A stretch of 64,000 bases of DNA from contig NC_088776.1 in the NCBI RefSeq assembly GCF_954871325.1, positions 47,262,569 to 47,326,568 on the forward strand, written 5' to 3'. Position numbers and translations under genes: made by a program. Positions 28,301 through 38,600 of this stretch are shown here, piece after piece (position 1 is the first letter of the stretch; each line of letters opens with the position of its first letter). This DNA is from Gordionus sp. m RMFG-2023 (taxonomy: Eukaryota; Nematomorpha; Gordioida; Chordodea; Parachordodidae). Under the pieces are notes generated by a model. The model was not told the DNA's origin. It saw only the letters and a program-made list of their open reading frames with translations, and searched no databases.

Positions 28301-31287
28301 AAATAGACCACCGTTACCTGATAGTTTAAGCAAAACTTTCCATAAAGCTATATATGTTGCCCGTAACCATAAAAATGTAGTAAAAGGTGACACAAATATA
28401 GGTGTGAACGATTACAATTACGAAATTATGCAAAATTTTACCGAAACTGAAAACAAAGAAAAGGCACAAGATGATAAGTATATATTATTAATTCCGTATT
28501 CATTCATTGATATAAAGTCAGAAATATAATCGAAAGAAAAAAACCCATATAAAAATGATAATGTTAACAATGTTGATAAATTAAATTTTTTATATAACTG
28601 AAATTAATATTTATAAACTGCATCTAAAAATCTTAGTAAATGATTAATTATATGACTATATTTTTATTCTTCTCTGTTTTATGGCGATTTCCAGGTAGGC
28701 CAGTTTTCCCTCTGATTTTTTTTCCATTTTTGACGGTCCTGAGCATCAATATTTATGCTTCTCATATACGCCCCTATCACATTTGTCCACGTCATCTTGG
28801 GCTTTCCTCTAGGTCTTGATCCTAATTCTAACAAGGTGCATCTCTTTACCCAATCATCTTTTGTCATATGTCCCACATTCCCAAACCATCTTAGTTTATT
28901 TCGTCGCATTATCACTCCAATCATTTCTATACCCAATTTTGCTCGCAATTCCTTGCTAGTTTTTTTCTCTCTCAGAGATACTCCACACATCTATCTAATC
29001 ATCCCCATCTCTGTTCTTTCTAATTTGGCTTCGTGAGTCGCTTTCATTGCCCATGTTTCGCTGCCCTAAACTAAACAACTCTTCGCACAGCTTACATAAA
29101 CTTTCCCCTTTAACTTAAGAGACTTTTTTATTTGCTAGAATAGACGACATCTCTGAACTTCTGCATGCTTGTTTGACCCTTGCAACAACTGTAGAATCTA
29201 CACCATCTGCGTTTGGCATATCACCCAAATAACAAAAATAACCACTTTCCCAGGGGTTAGCCCATTGCCAATATCCAGACCACCATTTTTTACGTTATCA
29301 TTATTATGTACCCCTTTTATGCACGTTCTACAAATAAAGGTCATTCTCGTTAACATCAAATTTCCCTTTTTCCCCTACATCTATTATGCACCCATTTCTG
29401 GCATCTGGTGCATTGGATTGAATTTCTATAATTGATAAATAATTTCAGGATTAACACAACTTATAAAATCATTTATAATGATTTTTTTACTATATTAAAT
29501 TTCATTTCATATTAAAGAACTATAAAGCCATGTTGTAAAATTTAAATCACTATTCTAGCTTAATTATTTCCAGATATTAAAAAATATATGTGCATTTTCC
29601 TTCTTAGAGCCCATATTTCCAGAAGTTAATGGAGTAAAGAAATAAAATTTCATTTAGTTTTTACTTATAAATGTATCATCGTTATACAAATATTGAAAAA
29701 TATTTTATTGTTTCACCAAACTAAAATAGGTATTTCTTCACGTCCAACCCCTGCAGAATACAATACATGTCCCACAATATTGTAGTGTTTAGGGAGGACA
29801 TGGTGACCAAGCTTTTTAGAAATTGTATTCATTCACCAAATTTGGAAGGCATCGATGCTCCAGACTCCGCCGATATTACGCATCACGTTTATAAATACAT
29901 TTTAAACGCCTTTTTGTTTTATGGAGCCCAGCAATGGGCTATTTTTGGATCGGACTAGACATTTTTTGGCGAAGACCCGATCCAAATTTCTTTAAAGAAG
30001 TTATTTAAGTTTTTTATTATAAATGCACAAATAAAACTGTAATTAAGCAAATGAAATGCAAAACAATTATAATTTTACTTAAAAGCATGGGCTGCGAACC
30101 CAAATTAGGGTTTATAAATTTAAAATTAGTTGGATATTTTAAGACTACAGTAAAGAGACCGATTTATGAACAACCCATCGAACTTTTGGGAATAAGGACC
30201 TAGTCCGCTTTTAGACACTATTAGGAAAATAAATTTTGAATAAGTTCTTGCTATTAAATTAATGACTGAGTTCGATTGGATTCCACATTTCTTTTCTAGT
30301 CCAGGGCTCTACTTTTATTTCTTCGCCAAATCAGTATTAATTTAAATCAATTAATATGTTGTGAAAAACTTATTTTGGCATTGTAAATTTTTTTTTCATT
30401 TTTCAAATTATTTTTAAAAAAAATATATGCTTTATCAATTAGAAAAAATAAATAAATATACTACTAATAAAATTTTTTTAATTTGTCTAAAATGGTATCC
30501 CCTCTCCCTCCAACTGAATGCGCTCCTTGAAAAATGTCTAACTCTTATCTATTACCTTTTTAGGCATGTATAAAGTGACGGCATACTCCTAATATAAAGC
30601 GCTAACGTTAATATTAGTGGTTTGATTTACTTACGCATAAACATATTTATTTAAAAGTGCAGTTTGCTCAAACAATACTATCACAAGCAAATTTATCACC
30701 CATGTCGTTTGACGTTAGTCCAAAATTTAATCAATTCGACCAGGCTTTAAATTTATACCCGTTGCCAGATCTTATTGTATGTGCTGACAGATATTTACCC
30801 TACACTTATGAAAGTCCACATAATTGCCTTGTCATCAACCCGGTTTGTAATACTTTGCATTATTTTTATTATTTTGAACAATATACATAAAATATTTATT
30901 GTCAGGACCGGTTCTAGTAAATTTTGAGTAAATATACATTTTAAAATGGCTTCTAGTTCATATAAATTTTCTCAATCAGGTTTCGAGGATTCGATGTTAT
31001 GGCCTTTGTTCCAACTTCATTTTTGGTTGAAATTGGATCAAGGTCAAAACCTCGTTAAGTAGAGGAGGCCAAACTTGTTAGAACTGAACGGTTCACTATT
31101 ACTTATACATAAAATTTTAAAAATGGTAATTTTAGAAAAAAAGTTGATCGAAGTGATGAATATTTTTTTTGATTCATATTGTCAAAAGTAAATATTTTTA
31201 TTTTAGAGTTCCTTCTCAAGAAACAACTTTGTCTTCAAGGTTTTTTATCCATTTAATAAGACTGTTGAAGATAGCTCAATACCTTAA
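10410..31287 (+). CDS. POLE2: DNA polymerase epsilon subunit 2
   Basis: POLE2 (Dpb2) is the essential non-catalytic B subunit of the leading-strand replicase; it links the polymerase to the CMG helicase in the nucleus. I assembled 14 exons: 10410-10471, 10513-10619, 13085-13160, 13268-13348, 18036-18207, 23957-24097, 24242-24363, 25476-25677, 26263-26401, 27003-27108, 28307-28477, 29730-29886, 30663-30842, 31207-31287. Phases agree at every junction, giving 1797 nt (598 residues plus TAA); human POLE2 is about 527. Matches from family knowledge include the start FKLNGLILKSDA, then LFLEDPSG, YCFVLAEGY, SRFVFVP, NPCRIQY, THHFAQTILSQ and the C-terminal FKVFYPFNKTVED. ATG at 10410 is chosen because the conserved first helix follows at once. 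The extra length is mainly a low-conservation insert in exon 11. Introns 1, 6 and 11 are notable; see separate entries. Confidence 0.93.
10472..10512 (+). other. POLE2: POLE2 intron 1, 41 nt
   Basis: The inferred intron starts GTTACTAAT and ends GCCTTAG. Removing it joins LILK to SDALDK and restores the L-x-S/G-D/E-A motif that follows FKLxGL in POLE2 proteins. Reading through instead hits a stop after five codons. All other introns of this gene are longer than 100 nt. Confidence 0.6.
10703..10792. repeat. 45-bp tandem duplication
   Basis: Two adjacent 45-bp units (10703-10747 and 10748-10792) are identical to the eye, in POLE2 intron 2. The lack of divergence suggests a recent slippage or unequal-exchange event. 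Confidence 0.8.
10891..10930. repeat. Solo transposon end (CATAGCCAGG type)
   Basis: The block reads AATAGCATAGCCAGGATTTA, followed by a G run. This is the terminal type CAGTGGCATAGCCAGG found on many animal DNA transposons. The same end appears inverted at 23183-23206 and as a pair at 15253-15567. Confidence 0.35.
11330..12050 (+). pseudogene. Broken coding-like stretches, POLE2 intron 2
   Basis: Plus-strand frames here read like protein, with balanced residues (for example AYIGNIIAAIIHSIFKLNWE from about 11759, and YYQEDNNTLGKKFLTNYSNK near 11963). They switch frame and meet stops. One stretch ends at a good donor (GAGAG|GTAAGG, about 11830). I do not recognise the protein. They may belong with the similar debris at 14560-17326. 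Either a decayed gene or exons of an unrecognised nested gene would fit; a decayed copy is more likely. Confidence 0.25.
13376..13480. mobile_element. hAT terminal fragment
   Basis: CAGGGCTGTGTCGATTTACC at 13376 matches the start of the hAT element at 21585 (TAGGGCTGTGCCGAT) after allowing for decay, and is followed by TCTGATCCGATG. No partner end is visible, so this is a truncated copy in POLE2 intron 4. Confidence 0.35.
15253..15567. mobile_element. Short element with CATAGCC-type ends and poly(C)
   Basis: The left end reads TGTAGGCATAGCCGGGGAGG and the right end, inverted, TATGCGTAGCCAGGACTTTG, giving matching terminal repeats about 315 bp apart. The interior holds a run of ten C at 15330-15339. 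There is no coding capacity. The family is uncertain: this end type occurs in several DNA-transposon superfamilies. Confidence 0.45.
15722..15820. mobile_element. Half copy of the GTGTTGTTAAACGG MITE
   Basis: Only the left arm of the TA-flanked MITE family described at 19037-19254 is present: GGCTCGATTTTTAAAAACGG, then CCAATATTTTAGAC and GAGATTTTGCTCATAGATGG. The inverted right arm is missing. Confidence 0.5.
16286..16513. mobile_element. hAT-type MITE with G+C-rich ends
   Basis: The 228-bp element begins CAGAGACCTG and ends with its complement CAGGTCTCTG. Flanking 8-bp repeats are ATATAACT (16278-16285) and ATATAAAT (16514-16521), one mismatch apart; an 8-bp duplication is the mark of hAT elements. 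Subterminal CCCGGGC/GCCCGG words lie just inside both ends and probably formed transposase-binding sites. It has no coding capacity. Confidence 0.65.
18036..24363 (+). CDS. POLE2: POLE2 exons 5-7: linker and OB fold
   Basis: Exon 5 (18036-18207) encodes NLIGNPDSKSLNLANRY through TKFQ, matching the linker NLFG.p..K...f..RY of animal POLE2. Exon 6 (23957-24097) begins VKPVIYLLGRARPEE and contains GMLARMKENQLFLEDPSG, the OB-fold strands. Exon 7 (24242-24363) gives HDGIFTEYCFVLAEGY and GFPPAESEA. Exons 6 and 7 are separated by the AT-AC intron 24098-24241; removing it leaves no gap or insertion against human POLE2. Intron 5 (18208-23956) is 5.7 kb and carries several elements. Confidence 0.92.
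19037..19254. mobile_element. TA-flanked MITE (GTGTTGTTAAACGG family), copy B
   Basis: A 215-220 bp palindromic element opens GTGTTGTTAAACGGCTCGAT and closes CCAGCCTATTAACAC, with TA on each side. Arms share AACTCAATATTTTAGCCAG and its complement; the centre holds GATTTTGGTCATA. The TA target suggests Tc1/mariner-type mobilisation. It has no coding capacity. Related copies lie at 15722, 34650, 46067, 47908 and 55873. Confidence 0.7.
20187..20817. mobile_element. Inverted-repeat element with GGTTCG-rich ends
   Basis: The 631-bp element opens CCAGGGATTCGAACCCGG and closes GGTTCGAATCCCTGG. Both ends carry repeated GGGTTCGG words inside, while the middle is A+T-rich and non-coding. I see no clear target duplication. 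The tRNA B-box likeness of GGATTCGAACCC is coincidental because it forms part of a perfect terminal palindrome. Confidence 0.5.
21585..22595 (+). mobile_element. hAT element with BED-finger exon
   Basis: The ends are TAGGGCTGTG and CACAGCCCTA, and an exact 8-bp duplication GTTAAAAT flanks the element (21577-21584 and 22596-22603). Subterminal repeats of CCGATATT and GGATCGG lie inside both ends. The left end contains an extra GGCTGT hexamer. At 22033-22239 a 68-codon frame (SELWKYFDKDKDNFAKC...) is a BED zinc finger with CVIC and HLKRFH ligands. The catalytic and dimerisation parts of the transposase are absent, so this is an internally deleted copy that needed help to move. The exact duplication implies modest age. 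Confidence 0.85.
22033..22239 (+). CDS. BED zinc finger of hAT transposase (partial)
   Basis: The 68-residue open frame has the BED layout: aromatic SELWKYF start, C-x2-C (CVIC), a spacer with NTTNIRKHLK, and H-x4-H (HLKRFH). BED fingers bind the subterminal repeats of hAT elements. The frame stops 23 residues after the second histidine and no further transposase follows. It could be a domain-only remnant or a first exon whose partner exons were lost. Confidence 0.7.
   Translation: MVSELWKYFDKDKDNFAKCVICGILISRGGIMKNLFNTTNIRKHLKRFHQTEFEREILEKTNHFKNEL
23183..23206. repeat. Transposon end, ATCCTGGCTATGCCACTGG
   Basis: ATCCTGGCTATGCCACTGG is the inverted form of the end type at 10891 and 15253. 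The G-rich stretch at 23112-23160 is probably the interior of the same relic. The other end is not clear. Confidence 0.35.
23551..23565 (+). repeat. Poly(C) tract, 15 nt
   Basis: A pure run of 15 C in POLE2 intron 5. Similar runs occur at 15330-15339 (10), 23298-23309 (12), 27450-27459 (10) and 28018-28033 (16), all C on the POLE2 sense strand. Confidence 0.9.
24098..24241 (+). other. POLE2: U12-type AT-AC intron of POLE2
   Basis: Exon 6 ends at ...GAAACA and the intron starts ATATCCTTT, the exact U12 AT-AC donor consensus. It ends ATTAC, and CCTTAAC (24204-24210), a strong U12 branch-site match, lies 31 nt before the end. That distance is longer than usual. No GT-AG pair fits: the downstream frame is stopped at 24224-24226 and no AG occurs between there and the conserved exon. 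Phase is 0 on both sides. Length is 144 nt. This implies that the organism keeps a minor spliceosome. Confidence 0.85.
25476..31287 (+). CDS. POLE2: POLE2 exons 8-14: inactive phosphoesterase domain
   Basis: These exons give the calcineurin-like phosphoesterase fold that in B subunits of replicative polymerases has lost catalysis. Exon 8 has NANFFGPE and CFVILSDLYLDKANV; exon 9 YAFIICGSFISPEKS; exon 10 KRSRFVFVPHIRDDQGITG; exon 11 starts PPLPDSLSK and then runs through a poorly conserved insert to 28477; exon 12 FFTSNPCRIQY and IVVFREDMVTKLFRNC; exon 13 ALNLYPLPDLIVCADRY; exon 14 FKVFYPFNKTVED then TAA at 31285. The order and junctions match animal POLE2. Introns 10 and 11 hold a hAT MITE and an RTE fragment. 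Confidence 0.93.
25893..25948. repeat. 28-bp tandem duplication
   Basis: Two adjacent 28-bp units (25893-25920 and 25921-25948) differ at one or two positions, in POLE2 intron 8. Confidence 0.75.
27142..27262. mobile_element. 121-bp hAT MITE
   Basis: The ends are CAGATATGCACCG and, inverted, CAGAGATGCACCGATAC. The flanks CTTTATAT (27134-27141) and CATTATAT (27263-27270) form an 8-bp duplication with one mismatch. The centre carries GGTATCGGCCGATACT. It sits in POLE2 intron 10, just 33 bases after exon 10. A solo CAGAGATGCAC end at about 56359 may belong to the same family. Confidence 0.65.
27560..27760. mobile_element. Eroded foldback element related to 4300-4583
   Basis: TTCGACTTATT near 27571 and AATAAGTCGAA near 27737 face each other. 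The right part (GCTTAAAAAGTAAAAGAG, then AAACACTTATAACAAACTAAA) resembles the right half of the 4300-4583 element. The ends and target site are not clear. Confidence 0.35.
28679..29340 (-). mobile_element. RTE-type LINE fragment, 3' part
   Basis: On the minus strand the end of a non-LTR reverse transcriptase is readable: GSETWAMKATHEAKLERTEM, MCGVSLREKKTSKELRAKLG, RRNKLRWFGNVGHMTKDDWV and PRGKPKMTWTNVI. This arrangement is typical of RTE-clade LINEs of marine and other invertebrates, where the motif reads LRWFGHVERK.DDDWVKKC. Upstream, near 29250-29330, NGGLDIGNGL and FICRTCIKGVH also fit, with frame changes. The endonuclease and the catalytic YxDD part are absent, so this is a 5'-truncated, dead copy in POLE2 intron 11. 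Confidence 0.8.
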
Positions 31288-31470
31288 CCTAGTTTAAAAA
31301 TAAAAAGATAATAAAAAAAATTTCTCCAATAAATTTTATTTTAAACTAAAAAGTGACAATATTATATTAAATAAAAAAGTATAATTATTTATATTATATT
31401 TTATGATTTCGAAAATATCTGAATCACCGAAAATGTATAATAAATGAAAATTTTCATTTAAAAAGTTTTT
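31288..31470. terminator. Shared 3' region of POLE2 and GBF1
   Basis: Only 183 bp separate the two stop codons of these convergent genes. AATAAA lies at 31328-31333 on the plus strand and TTTATT at 31335-31340, which is AATAAA on the minus strand; the two sit back to back. Each transcript probably ends inside or past the other's signal, so the 3' UTRs are likely to overlap. Use of these exact signals is inferred. Confidence 0.55.
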
Positions 31471-32668
31471 TCATATAATACTGCCCTGGCGATTGATTTC
31501 ATTATTCCCATTCGCGTTCATAGGTTTATTACTAGAATTCAAAGGTATTGATGACGGCGTTTTCTCAATATCATTCAAACTTTCGTTATATAAATTCATA
31601 GGAATACTGTTACGAGGGTCGTAATATTGATTTGATGGATAGTAGTATAAATTGGGATTCACCTGATGATCCAAACTCTCATTATTAACGTAATTTTGAT
31701 TATTTAAGCTTGCTGGTGGTTGTGTATAAATGTCAGCATAGTTAGGATGATAAATGTTGCCAGGAACTGGAATATTAGCCGAATTTTCGCAATAATTAGG
31801 ACTATTAGGGTAAGAATAATATTGAGATAGGTATGGAGCTTTGTTTAAAAAAAAATTGAGATTAGAAAATAATTTAGTTCATCTAATAAATAACGTTAGC
31901 TTTAGTTTCTAAATTATATGTAAAAAAGTCATATACATTTTTTCAAACGCAATAATAAATTTCTTTAAAAATAAATATCAGCCCTGCAGAGATAGTTTGA
32001 ATCTTTTTAAATTTCATTAATTGGCGGTATTTTGTAAATTGTTTCAAAGTGAAATTAGAAAAATATGATTGATAAATGAATATTAAATGCTACATGATAT
32101 GATTTTCCAAATGATTAATCGGTACCATTTAAATTTAATTTTTCAAATCGACTAGGGTTCCGGTCTTTCAGATATTGGATAAAATATAAGACATCATTGG
32201 AAAATATAATAATTAATAAAATAAAACTTAGGCAAACAAATTTGAATGTCTCTAAAAAGTATAATATAAATTACTTGTTAAATTAAGATCTTCAAAATGT
32301 TGTTGTAGATCTTCCTTATTCTGTAAATTAGTTAGGTCGTAAATTTCGGAGGCATCTTTGTGTCTAACTATCCCGCCGATCTCCGAGGAATTTTCGTTAT
32401 AATTGTCTAAAATTTTTATACTTTCATTTTGTTTAATTGGATCATGTATTTCATTGATTTTGGAATTATCAAAACTATTAGTCGGAGTAATATTTGCGTT
32501 TCCACTGGTTATATGTTCTTGTTGCAATCGTATTTCAAGTAAAACTTTGGGTAGGAATTTATTGATACGCTCCCAAGTAAGCTGTTTTAATGTGGGATCT
32601 TGTTGGAAAATTCCTGAGGTATCCATGACTAAAAGCATATTTTTAAGTGACTCTGGAATCGCTTCTAC
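31471..32668 (-). CDS. GBF1: GBF1 last two exons: C-terminal tail
   Basis: Exon 32668-32275 starts [20 protein letters not shown], one of the most conserved GBF1 motifs, followed by [17 protein letters not shown] and an Asn/Ser-rich linker. The last exon (31838-31471) is a disordered tail rich in Tyr, Asn and Pro ([32 protein letters not shown]) ending at a TGA at 31471-31473. Vertebrate GBF1 also ends in a disordered, Pro-rich tail, but this Tyr/Asn-rich make-up looks lineage-specific. Confidence 0.85.
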
Positions 32669-35600
32669 CTACGAAATATTCATCAAAAAATTATATTGGT
32701 ATTAAATTATTTTTTATGATAAACAAGGTACCGAATAATGGCCAACATTTAATATATGTTATATTTATTTTTTTTTTAATATTTTTTTGTATTGAAATGA
32801 TTTAAAATGTGCTTTTTATAGCAAACATTTATTTTTTTATGATGCTAATGAATTTCGTTTAAAATGCCGACTGTTCTCATCCTTATTACCAAAGAATTTA
32901 TTTATTTTTAATGCAATTAATATAAATTTTCTTAAATAGATGTCTTCTATTATATTTAATTTGGTCCATCTTATGGGCTAGAATTTAGATCAAATAATTT
33001 TTAATTTCCCCATATATGCAATGTTGATTAAATAACAGTATAATTTTAAGATAAAATTGGTATATGATCTTATTATTTTTTAGAAAAATGATTATATATC
33101 ATCATCAATAAATGTTTCATTTTTAATCATGTTTATATTAATGCCAACTTTCTAATATTATTAGGGAAAACTAATATTCAAGAATTATTTAAGCTTTTCT
33201 GGATACTTATCTTAATGCTTCTATAACCTTGTTTCATTTAAAACGTCTTAGATTTTTCAAGAAAATTTTTTTGAATTTCCTTGATATAATTAAAGATTGC
33301 AGTCAATTTGAAAAAATGCAGAAGATTCTTTAAAATTATCGATTAGTTAATTCTGAACTTAAGAGTCATTACTTACAACACTTATAAAAAATTTCCAGTA
33401 AGAAGAACGGCATTACAGAGCCCCCAGTCAGCTTTTCTATTTAACTGAAACCACCTAAGTTTGCTGACATTATATAACAACTATTACTGATAGAAAAGGG
33501 CGATTGTATAACGTTTGTCATGGCCAAACAAGGTCTATGTAACACATGTCATCCATTGTTTTAGGAAATACAAAAAATATTTAAAATTTTATACATCATT
33601 TTTTCCTGTACATGCAAATTAGCTTATTTTCCTTTGATGGTCAACCTTGGAGATATGCAACGGTTCCTATTTAGGAGATCAGTTTTTCTATTAGAATCTT
33701 AATAAGACTATAATAAATAACATTTGAAAAATTTTCATTGGCTGAAAAATGTCACCATTAATGAGTTAATATGTTATTGGATTGTAAATAAGGTTAACTG
33801 TTTATTATATGAACTTTAAAAAATTAATCTAAAATTTGATATATAAAATACCAGCATATCCGAAGTAGCCGAACCTCCTTCGGCATTATAATTATGTTGA
33901 CTAATCGCCTCCTTACCCACGCTATTTATGTTATGACCGGTAGAGTGAGCGTGAAAAGAAGAATGCATAAATTTGTCCATGTAGTCGAGTATAGTTAGCC
34001 AAACTCGGGCAAATGTTTCATCATGGCCGGAAGGGGAAAGAGCTGGAATGAATAAAGTATTCAGTCTTTGCAAATACACTTTGCACAGGAGAGTGCAAGC
34101 TCTGTGTTTACTTTCTTCAGATTTCAACCAAGAACCGCTAATGCTTCCCAAGTGATGAGTATTGTGGCGTTTAAAACGGGTTTTAGGAATCTTGTTTGTT
34201 TTTTTACCGACTGAAATAGTCTTAGGTTGGGGCTGAGTGGAAGACTGAAGAGAGGATATGGTAAAAGGGACGCCATTTAAAAATTTGCTCATAAGCGGGA
34301 AAAGAATCTTTGAGACACAATCGGATGGGGGTGGGGTTAATTAAATTCAAAATATAAGATTCAAAAGTATAGTTAATAGAGCTTACTTTAGTATATGTGA
34401 AATAAATAAGTTGCACACCTGATTAAAACAATCCTCCCATTCAATCCTAGTTAAATGATCTTGTAAATCATTGGCTAAAAGTGCTCTTTGAAGATAAGTT
34501 AAAGAAGTCATTCGAACGTGCCTTCTTTTATCACAACATAATCTACATATGCCTAATAATTTATAAAGGTTAAAATTGTATAAAAATTCATGATAGATTC
34601 TGCGTCTACGTGAATAAGAAGCATTTTGCTTTTAAATTTGGATGTAGACGACCTGATTTAGGTCGATTCTTAAAGATCCGATTAAGATTTTAGCCAAAAT
34701 AATATTATGTAAGCCTCAAGATTTTTTAAATAGAGGTTGAAACCTTTCTATCGTCTATCAGCAAAATCTCTAGGTTTATAATATTTTGTCTAAAATCTTA
34801 ATTGGACCGTTTAACAATACTGGGGGGGAGGCGAGTTATCAATTAAATTTTTAGATGAAATAGGCAAAATATATTTCTGTAAATTTATCTAATACTTTTA
34901 TAGACCTATTATAATATACATATATTGCTAAACCTCGATCAAATATCTATATCAATCAGTCACTATTTTTAAAATAAAAATTATTTCTGGATAATATTCT
35001 ACTATATTTTTAAATTTAAAAGGGTTAGACATTCTGTAAGTTCATTATGCATTCATTGTAAATGAAAATTAATTTAATTCATATTTTAAAAAATTATTCT
35101 TTCACACATAATTTTTTGATAGGTTGTAGTAGAGTATTGATAATTTAAGTTATTCGTTGTAAAATATATGAAGGGATTACCATAATTCAAAACTTGTAAT
35201 TAAAAAAGTAAATATCATCTTAGGGGTATAGGTTTTTAAGAGGGTTTGCTTCCAGATATTCCATGTAGATGCTGGACATACAAAATGTAATTCTCATTTA
35301 ATTATATTATTTTATAATTTAAAAATGTTCTACAATTAAAAAATCGATTTTTATATAGAATATATGATAATCAAACTGGTAAAAACATCGTAGTTCTGAA
35401 AATCTAAATAATTAATTGTACATACTCATAAAATCGGTACATACCCTTGAATAAAGGTTTCCAAACCATTGGCCAAATGAATTCTCGTATCCAATTATCT
35501 TTGACATATTTATTCTCTTTTTCTTCCTTACATTGGTTAGTAATCATGGACGGATAAAGTATCTCGATTGCTGTAGCCCTCATAGTGAATATCATCTCTA

Positions 35601-38600
35601 AAAGCTTAATTGTAGTTTTGCATAATATAATAAAATTGAATTTTTTTATGCTAATATTTTGTTACCAAAGGCTAATAAAATATATTTAATATAATCTTCT
35701 GATTTAACTATCAAAATAAATATACCTGATAAAATGCATCGCTATAATTTTCAGTTGAGGCATTTTTATCTACACATAATCCATCTTTGGTGGCTTTTCT
35801 ATTGGGTTCTAATTCACAATTTTTTTAAATATAGTAAAATTAGGGTTAATAAATTACTCCTTAGTTTAAAAAAAAATCATATCATTAAGGTAATAACGAA
35901 ATATATTTAAATTATGTTAGAGTCACCAATCCTTAGGGCCCCTCTCCATTCCTTAACATTAATGCAAAATATCTATGTTAAATGATTTTTATGTAGTAAA
36001 ATATATTTCTTACATGGCGAAATACCTGGATGGTTTAAAAAAATAATATTTACTATCATTAAATGAAAAAGAGGATGTCAAACTCTCATCTTGTGAACAC
36101 TCTTCGCTAGCTTCATCGTTATCAGAACTCCATCCTGTAACTGTTTCTGAATCTATTAGCGGTTCTGGGTTAGTATTACCAAAAGATTGATGATCAGCAA
36201 TGGGTGTAATAGTAGATGCGGGGTGGGTATAGTCTTGATATAAAATTATAAATGAGATAAATTTTAAAGTTTTTTTTGTGATTAATTCTTTCTAATTCTA
36301 ATATAAAAATAATTTGATTCTTACTTTTGTTGATTTTTAGCAATAGATTAAGTAAAATAAGTTACCTTTCTCACCGCGAGGAGAAATGACATCAACGGAG
36401 GCTACATTATTATATTTGTTAACGGCGGTTTTATTAATCGCTTCTTTGCGATTCTTATATAACTCTAAAATTCCGGTTGGCTTTTCGAGCAAAGACGCTT
36501 CCCTATTTTCGTTATAGCCTTTTACTAATTATTTTTAAGTTTTTATGGATTAACATGCCTTAAGTAATTATAAATATAATAAATAAAAATTCAATTTGCA
36601 ATGAATAGTTTTAAAAAACAATTTTGAGCAAAATAGACAAATTAATGCTATAATAAAACTCATTTAAATAAAAAATTTGAAGCATACAGGGTGACAGGCT
36701 TGTTAATTAATCCATTTAAAAGATCGAATCTCGATCAAGATCTTTTCAAACTTTTTTTAAAAAAAAGGATCGCGAACGATCCTTTCCTTATTTAAATTTC
36801 TGAAGGAAATTTTTGATAGATGCAAAATTACTAATATTGAAATTAATTAAATATGATGTAAATTTATTGTAATTATAATTTAACAATTAGAATATATTTA
36901 TTTCTAATTAAAATTAGCCTTAATAATAAAAATTTTTATAAGTTATTATCATGTAAACATCCGGTCTATAATTAAACACATGTTTAGCTTTACTAAACAA
37001 GCGCTACACGGAAGCGTTTGATGGCAAAGGTGTGCTATATTCAAAAAATATTAATTTTTTCAATTTATAAACATTAAAAATATTAATTGAATCATCATTT
37101 GAATAAAAATAAAATTATTAATGGAAGGCGCACTTTGGTAAGAACTTCCAAAAAGGTATCTATTCCATCTATACATTCATTTGAAGCATCTGCATGTGGT
37201 TGATCCTGCAGATTTTCAAAATGGGCAATTAACCTTTTTCTTACCCACAGATTTGTGGCAGATTAATATAAGACATTTTTTTTAAATTTTGGGTGAATTA
37301 TTACTTTTAATTTGTTACTGTTATCATACAGTGAAGAGAATCTATATAAAGAATTGATAATTTATTTATTATTAAATAAGTGTTCTTTCATATATATCAG
37401 ATATCTGCACTAACCCCTTTCAAATTTTAAGTCAGGCCTGACCCATTATCTGTATGTATTTATATTTGGGTCATATCATAAATACTGATTAAATTTAATA
37501 TTATATTTAAACTTAATATACGGAAATAAGCATATTATATTTTATTTACAAAAAATATTAATAAAAATATTAGCTATAAATTCAAAAAATCGATTAACTT
37601 TTTATACCTAGGCTGGCTTATTAAAATTTTATCAGATATCAGAGGCTTATTAGTCCTGGTAATTTTACTAAGTTTGCCAAGATCATTACATTTTTTAATA
37701 AATTTTGAAGATCTATGATATCTCCCAATATAAAATGATTGCATAAAAATTTATTACCTTTTATCAACACCTCTAAGAACACACTCTACAAGGGGCTGGC
37801 AATACCGCAAGCAACAAAATTTCCTTAATTTATTAGAATGGTGAGAACAGGGGTTAGATATCACTAGTCCATATCCTCCTATTAAGAATTTTAATGATGT
37901 TGCAAAGGTATAACCATAATATTTACATAGTAATTTAAATGAAAATATTATTGTATCACTGATGTATATTATTTGATAATGAAACATCCCTCATTATGAA
38001 TCCAATTTGTTCACAAACTTCTTCTACTTCTGAAAACTTTTCCGAGAGCATCTTGTCCATTAATTTCATTGACTGAAAGTAGGAGTTCCATTGGGTCATG
38101 TTGGTAGCTATAAGATATCTTCCCAATTTCTACAATAGTATATCAGCTATTTTATGGGATATATTTTGTTTGTTAATTAAAGCAAAACATTTAGCAAATG
38201 TTGATTTTGATATTACATTAAAATTGATATCATTTTCTTCCTTCTCCGCATTTGTGGTTGCAATAAGGTTCAGATCATGACAACAATGTTGATGTTTTAG
38301 GCTAATAATAGGATTATTTGGGTCATCAACAGATATTATGTCATCCAAATTTATTAATTACAAATCCACACTATCTTCTTTATTTTAAAACTCTATAAAA
38401 ATATTACTTAAAAGCCTTGACAAACTTGGTTCCATTGTCCACCATCTTCACCACCTTATGTATTTTATAAGTCTTGTGATTATCCGTAATTTCCTTAGCC
38501 AAAACATCATACATTTGCTTTCCAATTATGCGCCTCAGTGCCAAAGCTACTGATCTTCTCTTGAGGGTTAATGGGTCCACAATGGGCAGTAATTCTAATA

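Noticed and set aside
28755-29036. Plus-strand 93-codon frame
   Set aside because: Antisense to the RTE LINE reverse transcriptase fragment.
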